Source: an uncultured Solirubrobacteraceae bacterium
Lineage (GTDB): Bacteria > Actinomycetota > Thermoleophilia > Solirubrobacterales > Solirubrobacteraceae
DNA: 6,038 nt
NCBI GenBank assembly: GCA_902806215.1
Contig: CADCVT010000030.1
Location: forward strand, 1 to 6,038
Direction of reading: 5' to 3'
This document shows positions 1-5,964 of the stretch, in pieces. A program made the translations under genes and the position numbers. The notes beneath the pieces are model-generated. The model was not told the DNA's origin and did no database searches. It saw only the letters and a list, made by a program, of their open reading frames with translations. Each line of letters begins with the position of its first letter. Positions within the stretch are counted from its first letter, which is position 1.

Positions 1-746
1 CCGAGCTGGTCGGCCGCGTCGATGACCTGCTGGACGCGGTGCACGTTCGAGGCGAAGCTCGTGACGATGACGCGGCCGGGCGCACGCTCGATGACCTCGG
101 TCAGGTGGGGCCCGACGCCGGCCTCCGACGGCGACCAGCCCGCGCGGTCGGCGTTGGTCGAGTCGCCGCACAGCAGGAGCAGGCCGTCCTGGCCGAGCTT
201 GGCCAGCCGGACGAAGTCCGGCGGCGCGGAGCTCACCGGCGTCTGGTCGAACTTGTAGTCGCCGGTGACGAGCACGGTCCCGAGCGGGCACGTCAGCGCG
301 ACGCCCGACGCGTGCGGGATCGAGTGCGTCATGTGGACGAGCTCGACCGTGAACGGGCCGGCGTCGATGAGCTCGCCGGGCTCGACGTCGACGAGGTCGA
401 CGTCGCGCAGCTTGTGCTCGTCCAGGCGCGAGCGGGCCATCGCCATCGTGAGCTTGCGCCCGTACACCGGCGGGGCGTTGTCCTGGCCGAGCTCGCGCAG
501 GACCCACGGCAGCGCGCCGACGTGGTCCTCGTGCGCGTGCGTGATGACGATCGCCTCGATGTCGTCGACGCGGTCGCGCAGGTACGTGAAGTCCGGCAGG
601 ACGAGGTCGACCCCCGGCATCTCGGCGGTCGGGAACCGCAGGCCGCAGTCGACCACGACGATCTTGTCCTCGTACTCGAGGACCGTCATGTTCTTGCCGA
701 TCTCCCCCAGCCCGCCGAGCGGCAGGACGCGCAGCGTGCCGGTCAA
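1..746 (-). CDS. rnj: Ribonuclease J, N-terminal part (cut by window edge)
   Basis: Beta-CASP metallo-beta-lactamase ribonuclease acting in cytoplasmic mRNA decay and rRNA maturation. The first 248 residues of a protein that is usually about 550 are present, and the rest lies beyond the left edge. The sequence opens with LRVLPLGGLGEIGKNMTVLE (residues 5-24), the RNase J N-terminal signature. The zinc-binding motif THAHEDH spans residues 69-75 (H70, H72, D74, H75). Further family blocks follow: a THSIPHASG-like segment, GDYKFDQTPV, GDSTNADR and ASNVHRVQQVIDAA near the cut. The start is a TTG at 744-746 that overlaps the dapA stop as TTGA. No other start codon lies nearby in frame, and homologues begin at this point. 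AGGCGG a few bases upstream is a weak ribosome-binding candidate. The dapA-rnj pair is a known actinobacterial arrangement. Identity is near certain; the exact start is very likely. Confidence 0.95.
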   Translation of the reverse strand, partial: MTGTLRVLPLGGLGEIGKNMTVLEYEDKIVVVDCGLRFPTAEMPGVDLVLPDFTYLRDRVDDIEAIVITHAHEDHVGALPWVLRELGQDNAPPVYGRKLTMAMARSRLDEHKLRDVDLVDVEPGELIDAGPFTVELVHMTHSIPHASGVALTCPLGTVLVTGDYKFDQTPVSSAPPDFVRLAKLGQDGLLLLCGDSTNADRAGWSPSEAGVGPHLTEVIERAPGRVIVTSFASNVHRVQQVIDAADQL

Positions 747-1606
747 CGGGCCGCCTGCTGGCCGAGGAGGCCGTGGGCCTCGAGCACGCCGCGGATCTCC
801 GCGCTTTCGTGGTCGTCGGCTTCGACCAGCGGGAGCCGCAGGCCGCCGACGCGGTGGCCGAGCATGTTCAGCGCCGCCTTGATCGGGATCGGGTTGGTGG
901 TGACGCCCATGACGGCGAAGAGGTCCTGCAGCGACGCGTCGATCTCGGCCCGGCTGTCGGGCTCGTCGACCATCCGGCGCATCTCGTCGCCGACGATGTG
1001 GCTGGCGACGCAGATGCCGCCGGCCCCGCCGATGTCGAGCGTGCGGGCGAGGATCTCGTCGTTGCCGGCGTAGACGTCGAGGCCGTCGACGAGCGCGAGG
1101 TTGTCGTTGTTGGCCTGCTTGACGCCCTCGATGCCGTCGATCTGGGCCAGCTCGGCGAGCAGGTCGTTCGGGATGTCGATGACCGAGCGCGACGGGATGT
1201 TGTAGAGGAGGATCGGCTTGTCGGTCGCCTTGGCGATCTCCTCGTAGTGCCGGATGAGGCCGCGCGGGTTCGGCTTGTTGTAGTACGGCGTCACCGAGAG
1301 GATCCCGTCGACGCCGAGCTCGGTCGCGCGCTCGGTCATGTGGCACGCGTGCGCCGTGTCGTTCGAGCCCGTCCCGGCGATCACCGTGGTGCCCTCGGGG
1401 CGCTCGGCGCAGGCGAGCTCGACGACGCGCAGGTGCTCCTCGTCGGACAGGGTCGGCGCCTCGCCGGTGCTGCCGCACGCGACGACGCCGTGCGAGCCGT
1501 GCTCGCAGACGTGCCGGTGCATGGCGACGAACGCGTCCTCGTCGAGGCGCAGGTCGTCGTCGAACGGCGTGACGATCGCCGTCAGGATGGCGCCGAGATC
1601 TGCCAT
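743..1606 (-). CDS. dapA: 4-hydroxy-tetrahydrodipicolinate synthase (DapA)
   Basis: Catalyses condensation of pyruvate with aspartate semialdehyde, the first committed step to diaminopimelate and lysine, in the cytoplasm. The 287-residue length is normal for this TIM-barrel family. Visible active-site elements are CGSTGE (residues 44-49, pyruvate carboxylate binding), TPYYNKP with Y109 (106-112), YNIPSRS with Y135 and R140 (135-141), and the Schiff-base lysine K163 in GIEGVKQAN. The segment TTNPIPIKAAL (236-246) matches the C-terminal family block. The position usually read GTTGE has Ser in place of the first Thr, a substitution seen in the wider family. The ATG at 1604-1606 follows immediately after the TAG of the upstream small gene, and a GGGGA about 15 bases upstream is the best ribosome-binding candidate. 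The 3' end overlaps rnj by four bases. Other pyruvate-dependent aldolases share the fold, but the dapB-dapA-rnj context supports DapA. Confidence 0.95.
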   Translation of the reverse strand: MADLGAILTAIVTPFDDDLRLDEDAFVAMHRHVCEHGSHGVVACGSTGEAPTLSDEEHLRVVELACAERPEGTTVIAGTGSNDTAHACHMTERATELGVDGILSVTPYYNKPNPRGLIRHYEEIAKATDKPILLYNIPSRSVIDIPNDLLAELAQIDGIEGVKQANNDNLALVDGLDVYAGNDEILARTLDIGGAGGICVASHIVGDEMRRMVDEPDSRAEIDASLQDLFAVMGVTTNPIPIKAALNMLGHRVGGLRLPLVEADDHESAEIRGVLEAHGLLGQQAAR

Positions 1607-1972
1607 CTAGCCGAGCGGATCCCCGCTCGTGAGGCCACCGCCGGGCGTGGGCGGCGACTTGCGCTCGGTCTCCTCGAGCAGCGGATCGCCCTGCGTGGGC
1701 GTGGCGCGGACCTCGTCGGCGGGCGCGGACTCGGGAGCCGAGGCGGGCTCCGGCGCGCCGGCGGAATGCGGATCGCCCTGCTGCGGCGTCGCGGCAGGTG
1801 AGGTCGACTCGGTGCCCTTGGCGCGCCCGTGCTCGTCGTACTCGACCGTGCCGGCTGCGCTCGCCTGGTTGCCGCCGGAGGAGTCCTGCTTGGCGTTGAA
1901 GTCCTTCTGGACGTCTTCCAGCTTCTCCTGGGCCTGCTCGGCGAGCTTCTTGGCCTTGTCCATGAAACCCAT
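1607..1972 (-). CDS. Small disordered protein with repeated T-x-x-GDP motifs
   Basis: Function not recognised. The 121-residue product has two parts. Residues 1-28 form a charged, probably helical segment (MGFMDKAKKLAEQAQEKLED and onward), resembling short amphipathic or coiled-coil N-termini of small actinobacterial proteins. Residues 29-121 are low complexity, rich in Ala, Pro, Ser, Gly, Thr and Glu, and probably disordered. Within this tail TPQQGDP (62-68), TPTQGDP (91-97) and TSGDP (115-119) repeat one motif, and EYDEHGRAKG (44-53) is a more structured-looking patch. No signal peptide, transmembrane segment or cysteine is seen. The start is the ATG at 1970-1972, preceded at 12 bases by AGGAG. 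M4 is an alternative. The gene lies nine bases after the lipoprotein gene, and its TAG directly touches the dapA ATG, so it probably belongs to the same transcript. It reads as a real gene because of the ribosome-binding site and the packing. Confidence 0.75.
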   Translation of the reverse strand: MGFMDKAKKLAEQAQEKLEDVQKDFNAKQDSSGGNQASAAGTVEYDEHGRAKGTESTSPAATPQQGDPHSAGAPEPASAPESAPADEVRATPTQGDPLLEETERKSPPTPGGGLTSGDPLG

Positions 1973-1981
1973 GCGGCGAGC

Positions 1982-2443
1982 CTACTCCTGCTGCGCGCAT
2001 TCCGGCACGCCGAGGGCGCGCGCGGCGGCGCCGGATCGGCGGCTGAGGTCGGCGAGGCGGCCCTGAGCGGCCTGGAGCAGCGCGCGTGCGTCGCCGCCAC
2101 GGCGGAGCTCGGCCACGAGCTTCTCGACCTCCTTGACGCCCTCGCGGTTCGCGCTCAGCGCCTCCTTGTGCTCGGCCTCGAGCTGTTCGGGCGGCTCGAG
2201 CTTGGCGAACTCCTCCGACGTGCGCCGGTTGACCTTCATCAGGCGCTCGAAGTACGAGGCGATCGCGGCGTTCGTGGTCTTCGTCGGACGCTCGACGGCC
2301 TGCGTGGCCCGGTCCGCCTCGGCACAGATCGTGCGCGCCTCGCCGCGGTACTCCTTCGGCGTGAGCGCGTCGTCGCCGCCGCACGCGGCAAGCGTGGCGG
2401 CGACGGCGAGGAGGAGCGAGAGGCGGCGCGGCAAGCCGCCCAA
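1982..2443 (-). CDS. Small predicted lipoprotein, helical
   Basis: The 153-residue product starts with a short basic N-terminus (PRR, residues 5-7), a hydrophobic core LSLLLAVAATLAA (8-20) and a lipobox ending LAAC, with C21 as the predicted lipidated residue followed by GGDD. The mature protein is almost entirely helical and charged. It has only two further cysteines, C40 in ARTICAEAD and C149 in VPECAQQE near the C-terminus, well placed for a disulphide. LEPPEQLEAEHKEAL (82-96) matches a pattern I associate with small actinobacterial extracytoplasmic proteins that begin around a 'Y..xA..IC' motif. No enzymatic motif is seen, and the function is unknown. The start is a TTG at 2441-2443. A second TTG three codons later (2432-2434) would also leave a workable signal peptide, and neither has a clear ribosome-binding site. 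The gene follows the lysozyme gene by 24 bases in the same reading frame. Export and membrane anchoring are inferred from the signal sequence. Confidence 0.8.
   Translation of the reverse strand: MGGLPRRLSLLLAVAATLAACGGDDALTPKEYRGEARTICAEADRATQAVERPTKTTNAAIASYFERLMKVNRRTSEEFAKLEPPEQLEAEHKEALSANREGVKEVEKLVAELRRGGDARALLQAAQGRLADLSRRSGAAARALGVPECAQQE
1985..1989 (-). promoter_or_regulatory. Ribosome-binding site AGGAG for the T-x-x-GDP repeat gene
   Basis: AGGAG on the minus strand lies in the last codons of the lipoprotein gene, 12 bases before the ATG at 1970-1972. The spacing is somewhat long. It is the only clearly Shine-Dalgarno-like sequence I find ahead of a gene in this window, and it supports this small gene being translated. 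Confidence 0.5.
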
Positions 2444-2447
2444 TCTA

Positions 2448-2464
2448 GCGGCGGGCGCCGCCGC
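2448..2464 (-). other. Short GC hairpin between lysozyme and lipoprotein genes
   Basis: The 24-base gap between the lysozyme stop and the lipoprotein TTG contains a perfect seven-base inverted repeat (2448-2454 with 2458-2464) around a three-base loop. No run of T follows it in the direction of transcription, so it does not look like a standard intrinsic terminator. It could shield the lipoprotein start or pause transcription. In DNA this rich in G and C such repeats also occur by chance. Confidence 0.25.
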
Positions 2465-2467
2465 GGC

Positions 2468-2959
2468 TCAGAACTTCGGGTACTGCCGCGTCTCCCAGAG
2501 CTTGGCCTCGGCCGCGCGCCGCACCTCGAGGCCGGGAAGGACCTGGAGCCCGGCGTGGTCGAAGCGCTCGAGCTGGGCGGGGACGGCGCCGTAGTCCTTG
2601 TCGTTGAGGTCCTTGAGCAGCGTCGACTGCTCGAGCGTGCCCGGGCCGAGGTTGTAGACGAAGTCGACGAGGACGTCGAAGCGCTCCTGGTCGAGCGGCA
2701 CCGTCACCATCTGGTCGACCTGCTTCGCGAACCCGGCGGCCTGCTCGCGCAGCAGGTCGATCGCCTGCTGCTCGCTGATGCCCTTCTTGAACTGCTCGGG
2801 CTCGCTGCCGTTGCACGGTCCCATGTGCACGAGGTGGCCGTAGCCGATCGTGCAGTTGCCGTGCGGATCGTCGTACAGGTGAGACCGGAAGCCCTCGAAG
2901 TGTGCGATGAACTGCGCACCGTGCTCGCTGAGTTGCATGCTCGGCGACGCTAGACCCAT
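2468..2959 (-). CDS. GH24 phage-type lysozyme (endolysin family), no signal peptide
   Basis: Predicted muramidase cleaving the MurNAc-GlcNAc bond of peptidoglycan, of the T4/P22 lysozyme family GH24. Numbered with the TTG at 2962 as residue 1, the catalytic triad spacing of T4 lysozyme (E11, D20, T26) is reproduced exactly by E23, D32 and T38 in HFEGFRSHLYDDPHGNCTIG. YGHLVH follows, then VDFVYNLGPGTL and a C-terminal LPGLEVRRAAEAKLW block. The length (about 156-163 residues) is that of a bare catalytic domain, with no cell-wall-binding module. No signal peptide or membrane anchor is visible, so it would need another export route or act from inside the cell. Starts are uncertain: ATG at 2957-2959 (used here), TTG one codon upstream, or ATG at 2936-2938. 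The last gives an N-terminus MQLSEHG that resembles homologues best. None has a clear ribosome-binding site. No holin, spanin or other phage gene is adjacent. Confidence 0.88.
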   Translation of the reverse strand: MGLASPSMQLSEHGAQFIAHFEGFRSHLYDDPHGNCTIGYGHLVHMGPCNGSEPEQFKKGISEQQAIDLLREQAAGFAKQVDQMVTVPLDQERFDVLVDFVYNLGPGTLEQSTLLKDLNDKDYGAVPAQLERFDHAGLQVLPGLEVRRAAEAKLWETRQYPKF

Positions 2960-2971
2960 CAACGGGCTACG

Positions 2972-3289
2972 TCAATCGTCGAGGCTCGGCCGGCGGCGAG
3001 CCTCGACGGCATCGGTGAAGCGGCGTGGGACGCGGGCGTCTTCGCCCTCCTCCCACAGCGTGATCACGACGAGCTCGCCGCGCGGCACGTCGTGGCGGCA
3101 GACGTAGATCAGCGAGCGGTCGCGCAGGTCGACGACGTCGACGGTCGCGCGGTCGCGCCCCGGCCGGTGGTTGCCGGCCTCCCACGCGTGCGACACCCGC
3201 TTGACGATCTCCGCCTTGGGCTCGAGCGTCCCGCGCACGCGCTGACGGAACCGGTCGGCGGCGTGGTCGGTGACGGCTACGAGGGCCAC
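2972..3289 (-). CDS. Small uncharacterised protein, DUF4258-like
   Basis: Function not established. The 105-residue product begins with VTDHAADRFRQRV (residues 6-18), an H-A-x-x-R-x-x-Q-R pattern. It then has a helical middle, a beta-rich RSLIYVCRHDVPRGELVVITLWE (58-80) and a basic tail. This helix-then-strands layout, with a leading His/Arg helix and a 'vviTlw' strand, resembles DUF4258-type proteins, some of which are linked to RelE-like small proteins. That family assignment is by eye only. There is no signal peptide, membrane segment or zinc cluster (one Cys, C64). The start is a GTG at 3287-3289 inside the end of dapB, a 13-base overlap in a different frame, with no good ribosome-binding site, so translation is probably coupled to dapB. 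No partner that would make a toxin-antitoxin pair is seen next to it. The coding assignment rests on the coherent fold pattern and tight packing. Confidence 0.7.
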   Translation of the reverse strand: MALVAVTDHAADRFRQRVRGTLEPKAEIVKRVSHAWEAGNHRPGRDRATVDVVDLRDRSLIYVCRHDVPRGELVVITLWEEGEDARVPRRFTDAVEARRRPSLDD

Positions 3290-3927
3290 AGCACGTGCTC
3301 GAGGCCCACCACAGGTGAGCGGTCGAGCGAGGCCACCCCGCGGACCGCGGCGAGCACGCCGGGCATGAACGACTCGCGGTCGATCGAGTCGTGGCGGATC
3401 GTCAGCGTCTGGCCGAGGTCGCCGAGGACGACCTCCTGGTGCGCGACGAGCCCGGGCAGGCGGATCGAGTGGATCGGGACGTCGCCCTCCATCATCTCGG
3501 CGGTCCGCGCCGCGGTGCCCGACGGCTTGTCGAGCTTGCGGTCATGGTGCAGCTCGACGATCTCGGCCTTGGCCATGAGCTTCGAGGCCTCTGCGGCGAA
3601 GCGCATCATGAGCACGGCGCCGATGGCGAAGTTCGGGCAGAAGAGGACGTTCGCGCCGGTCAGGCCCTCGGCGGCCGAGACGTCCCAGCCGCTCGTCCCG
3701 ACGACGGCGTGCACGCCGGCGCCGACGGCCGCGCGGACGTTGTCGAGCGCCTGGTCGGGCACGGTGAAGTCGACGAGCACGTCCGCGTCGGCGAGCACGT
3801 CGGCGACGGCCGTCCCGAGCGACGGGTCGGCCCGCCCGGTCAACGTCATGTCGTCGGCGCCCTCGACCGCCCGGCAGACGGTGTCCCCCATCCGCCCGGC
3901 GGCGCCGGCGACGGCGACCCGGATCAC
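3277..3927 (-). CDS. dapB: 4-hydroxy-tetrahydrodipicolinate reductase (DapB), short form
   Basis: NAD(P)H-dependent reductase that follows DapA in diaminopimelate/lysine synthesis, cytoplasmic. The Rossmann nucleotide-binding motif is VAGAAGRMG (residues 6-14). VVGTSGW (75-81) and PNFAIGAVL (98-106) follow. The catalytic block is ELHHDRKLDKPSGTAARTA (125-143), with H127 as the expected acid/base and K131 as the expected substrate lysine. LVAHQEVVLG and LTIRHDSIDRESF complete the C-terminal domain. The length is 216 residues, against about 245 in mycobacteria and 273 in E. coli. All shortening visible to me lies in one place: TAEMM (142-146) runs almost directly into GDVPIHSIRL, where the mycobacterial protein has roughly 28 more residues. 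Catalytic residues are kept, so an active enzyme is likely. The start is GTG at 3925-3927, overlapping the DDAH stop as GTGA, with no alternative start nearby in frame. The 3' end overlaps the next small gene by 13 bases. Confidence 0.95.
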   Translation of the reverse strand: MIRVAVAGAAGRMGDTVCRAVEGADDMTLTGRADPSLGTAVADVLADADVLVDFTVPDQALDNVRAAVGAGVHAVVGTSGWDVSAAEGLTGANVLFCPNFAIGAVLMMRFAAEASKLMAKAEIVELHHDRKLDKPSGTAARTAEMMEGDVPIHSIRLPGLVAHQEVVLGDLGQTLTIRHDSIDRESFMPGVLAAVRGVASLDRSPVVGLEHVLWPS

Positions 3928-4682
3928 GGGACCAGCACCGACAGGCAGGTCACGCAGCCCTCCATCTTCTCGAACTCGGAGATGTCGACGGTGACGACGT
4001 CGAAGCCGAGGTCGCCGAACAGCTCGGCCGAGCGCGGGGCGCTCGCGGCCATCAGGACGGTCGACGGGTCGAGCACGACGACGTGCGAGCCGGCTTCCTC
4101 GGGGACCATCCGCATCCGCGCGAGCGGCGACGGATCGATGAGGCGGTCGTTCGCGCAGACGATCGTCCCGTCGGGCAGCGCGGTGATCGCCGACTTGAGG
4201 TGCAGCACCTCGAGCAGCGGTACGGCGACGACGGTGCGGCCGAGCGGGGCGAGCAGCGCGCGGAGCTGGCGGATGCCGTCCGCGTTCGTGCGCCCGCCAC
4301 GGCCGACGTAGACGTCGTTGCCCACCTGGAGCACGTCGCCGCCGTCCAGGGTCCCGGGCGCCTCGATGCGGGCGACCTCGAGGTCGAGGGCACGCAGCAC
4401 CGGCAGGACCCCCTCCTCCTCACCGAGCCGTTCGTCGGCGCCCAGGCGCGCGACGACGGCGAGGCGATCCACGACGACGACGGTGTCCTCGACGAACGCC
4501 GAGTCGGGGAACTCGTCGGCCAGCGGGACCTCGACGATCTCCCAGCCCGCACCGGCGAGCGCGGCGACGTACGCGGTGTGCTGCTCCACCGCGAGCCAGG
4601 GGTCGGCCGGCACGCGCTCGATGTGCGTGACCAGCCCGTCGCCCATGCGGCTCGACGGCGGGCGGACGAGCGCGACGCTCAA
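3924..4682 (-). CDS. Dimethylarginine dimethylaminohydrolase-family protein
   Basis: Member of the guanidino-group modifying superfamily. The closest match by eye is DDAH, which hydrolyses N-omega-methylated arginine to citrulline and methylamines. The 252-residue length agrees with Pseudomonas DDAH (254). Visible motifs are an N-terminal RPPSSRMGDGL (7-17), FPDSAFVEDTVVV with E65 and D66 (58-70), TLDGGDVL (111-118), VGRGGRTNADG (126-136), the catalytic His H161 in VLHLKSA, and the nucleophile C246 in GCVTCLSVLV. All catalytic positions appear intact. Arginine deiminase is less likely because those proteins are longer (about 400 residues). The true substrate (dimethylarginine, another arginine derivative) cannot be told from sequence. 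The start is a TTG at 4680-4682 overlapping the M16 peptidase stop as TTGA. The open frame continues far upstream, but that part is only a shadow of the peptidase. The gene sits inside an otherwise conserved pnp-peptidase-dapB order. Confidence 0.88.
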   Translation of the reverse strand: MSVALVRPPSSRMGDGLVTHIERVPADPWLAVEQHTAYVAALAGAGWEIVEVPLADEFPDSAFVEDTVVVVDRLAVVARLGADERLGEEEGVLPVLRALDLEVARIEAPGTLDGGDVLQVGNDVYVGRGGRTNADGIRQLRALLAPLGRTVVAVPLLEVLHLKSAITALPDGTIVCANDRLIDPSPLARMRMVPEEAGSHVVVLDPSTVLMAASAPRSAELFGDLGFDVVTVDISEFEKMEGCVTCLSVLVP

Positions 4683-5959
4683 GCGGCCAGGGCCGGCGAC
4701 ACCGGCTCGAGCGCGGACCGGAACGCCTTCTTGCTGCCGCCGATCCCGGCGGCGCTGAGCCGCTCGGCGGCGAGCAGCTCGGCGGAGAGCTCGACGAGGT
4801 CCTCGCGCGTCACCGCGTCGATCCGCTCGATGATCTCGTCGACGGTGAACAGCGGCAGGCCCGCCAGCAGCGACGAGCCGAGGCGGTTCATGCGCGCGGC
4901 GGTCGACTCGAGGCCGAGCACGATCCGGCCCTTGACGTTCTCCTTGGCCCGCTCGAGCTCCTCGGCCGTGGCCGGGTCCTCGCGGACGCGGGCGAGCTCG
5001 TCGCCGACGACGCGCATGGCGGCCTGCAGGTTGTCCGGGCGGGTGCCCAGGTAGACGCCGATCTGCCCCGTGCCCGCGAACAGCGACTGGAACGAGAAGA
5101 CCGAGTAGGCCAGGCCGCGCTTCTCGCGCACCTCCTGGAACAGGCGCGAGGACGACGTCCCGCCGAGGATCGTGTCGAGCACGCGCAGCGCGTAGCGCCG
5201 CTCGTCGTCGCGGGCGATGCCCGGGCCGCCGAGGCACACGTGCACCTGCTCGGTGTCCTTCTTGAGGAACTTCACCTGCGCCGCCGTCGGCGACGGCGGC
5301 GTGATCAGCCCGGGGACCGCGGCGCCGATGCGCTCGACCTGAGCGCGCTCGATCCGCGCGACGAGGTCGTCGTGGTCGACCGAGCCGGCGGCCGCGACGA
5401 CGACGTTGCCGGGCACGTAGCGCTGCGCGTGGAACGCCCGCAGGCCGTCGGCGGGCGTCTCTGCGACGACCTCCTCGCGGCCGATGATCGCGCGCCCGAG
5501 CGGGTGGCCCGCGAAGACCGCCTCGCCCAGGACGTCGAACACCTTGTCCTGCGGGTCGTCCTCGTACATCGCGATCTCCTCGAGGACGATCTCGCGCTCG
5601 TTGACGAGGTCGTCCTCGCCGAAGCGCGGGCGCCACACCATGTCCGCGATGACGTCGAGCGCCTCGGGGAGATGGATGTCGAGCACGCGTGCGTAGACCG
5701 ACGTGGTCTCCTTGCCCGTGCCCGCGTTGAGCTCGGCGCCCATCGTGTCGAAGATCTGATCGATCTCGAGCGAGCCGTACTTCGACGTCCCGCGGAAGAG
5801 CATGTGCTCGATCAGGTGCGACAGGCCGGCCTCGGGCTCGTCCTCGTTGGACGAGCCCGTGCCGATCCAGAACCCGAGGGCGACGGATCGCACCGAGTCC
5901 ATGTGCTCGGTGACGACCCGGACGCCTGAGTCAAGCGTCGTGACCCTCGGGAGATCCAT
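4679..5959 (-). CDS. M16-family zinc metallopeptidase (processing-peptidase type)
   Basis: Single-chain M16 (pitrilysin/insulinase clan) peptidase of the mitochondrial processing peptidase-like type, 426 residues, normal for the bacterial M16B group. The inverted zinc motif HxxEH is H48-L-I-E51-H52 in GLSHLIEHMLFRGT. The third zinc ligand is E128 in EREIVLEEIAMYED, exactly 76 residues after H52 as in the beta subunit of mitochondrial processing peptidase. The C-terminal half carries LFQEVREKRGLAYSV (about 295-309), the family's second-domain signature, and a Gly-rich segment GGTSSSRLF just before it. No signal peptide is present, so it is probably cytoplasmic. The substrate is unknown. The ATG at 5957-5959 begins five bases after the upstream stop. 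The stop overlaps the DDAH start. The neighbouring position downstream of pnp and upstream of dapB is the usual one for this gene in Streptomyces. Confidence 0.95.
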   Translation of the reverse strand: MDLPRVTTLDSGVRVVTEHMDSVRSVALGFWIGTGSSNEDEPEAGLSHLIEHMLFRGTSKYGSLEIDQIFDTMGAELNAGTGKETTSVYARVLDIHLPEALDVIADMVWRPRFGEDDLVNEREIVLEEIAMYEDDPQDKVFDVLGEAVFAGHPLGRAIIGREEVVAETPADGLRAFHAQRYVPGNVVVAAAGSVDHDDLVARIERAQVERIGAAVPGLITPPSPTAAQVKFLKKDTEQVHVCLGGPGIARDDERRYALRVLDTILGGTSSSRLFQEVREKRGLAYSVFSFQSLFAGTGQIGVYLGTRPDNLQAAMRVVGDELARVREDPATAEELERAKENVKGRIVLGLESTAARMNRLGSSLLAGLPLFTVDEIIERIDAVTREDLVELSAELLAAERLSAAGIGGSKKAFRSALEPVSPALAA

Positions 5960-5964
5960 CTGTC

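Noticed and set aside
39..1801. Long plus-strand open frames (39-1073 and 773-1801) opposite rnj and dapA
   Set aside because: They are antisense to genes with clear catalytic motifs. Their translations are Arg/Val/Asp/Leu-rich without domain structure, the usual antisense shadow in high-GC DNA.
1607..1972. Secreted or membrane protein
   Set aside because: The N-terminus is charged and amphipathic without a hydrophobic core or cleavage site, so neither a signal peptide nor a membrane anchor is supported.
1829..2953. 374-residue plus-strand open frame opposite the lipoprotein and lysozyme genes
   Set aside because: Low-complexity Leu/Arg/Glu/Val composition and no recognisable motif. The opposite strand carries a lipobox and an intact GH24 triad, so the plus-strand frame is a codon-bias shadow.
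2468..2959. Prophage remnant
   Set aside because: The lysozyme is the only phage-like gene. No integrase, holin, terminase, structural gene or attachment-site repeat is seen, and the flanking genes are conserved chromosomal ones.
2972..3289. Toxin-antitoxin module
   Set aside because: The small protein has a loosely RelE-reminiscent layout, but no adjacent antitoxin-like gene exists and the start is buried in dapB. The evidence is too thin to claim a module.
3092..5054. Plus-strand open frames of about 300 residues (3092-3994, 3391-4311, 4083-5054)
   Set aside because: All are opposite dapB, DDAH or the M16 peptidase and lack family motifs. No independent promoter or ribosome-binding site supports them.
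4683..5636. Upstream extension of the DDAH frame to a 570-residue protein
   Set aside because: The upstream part is an Arg/Ala/Gly-rich shifted-frame translation of the M16 peptidase. The DDAH homology begins right at the TTG at 4680-4682.
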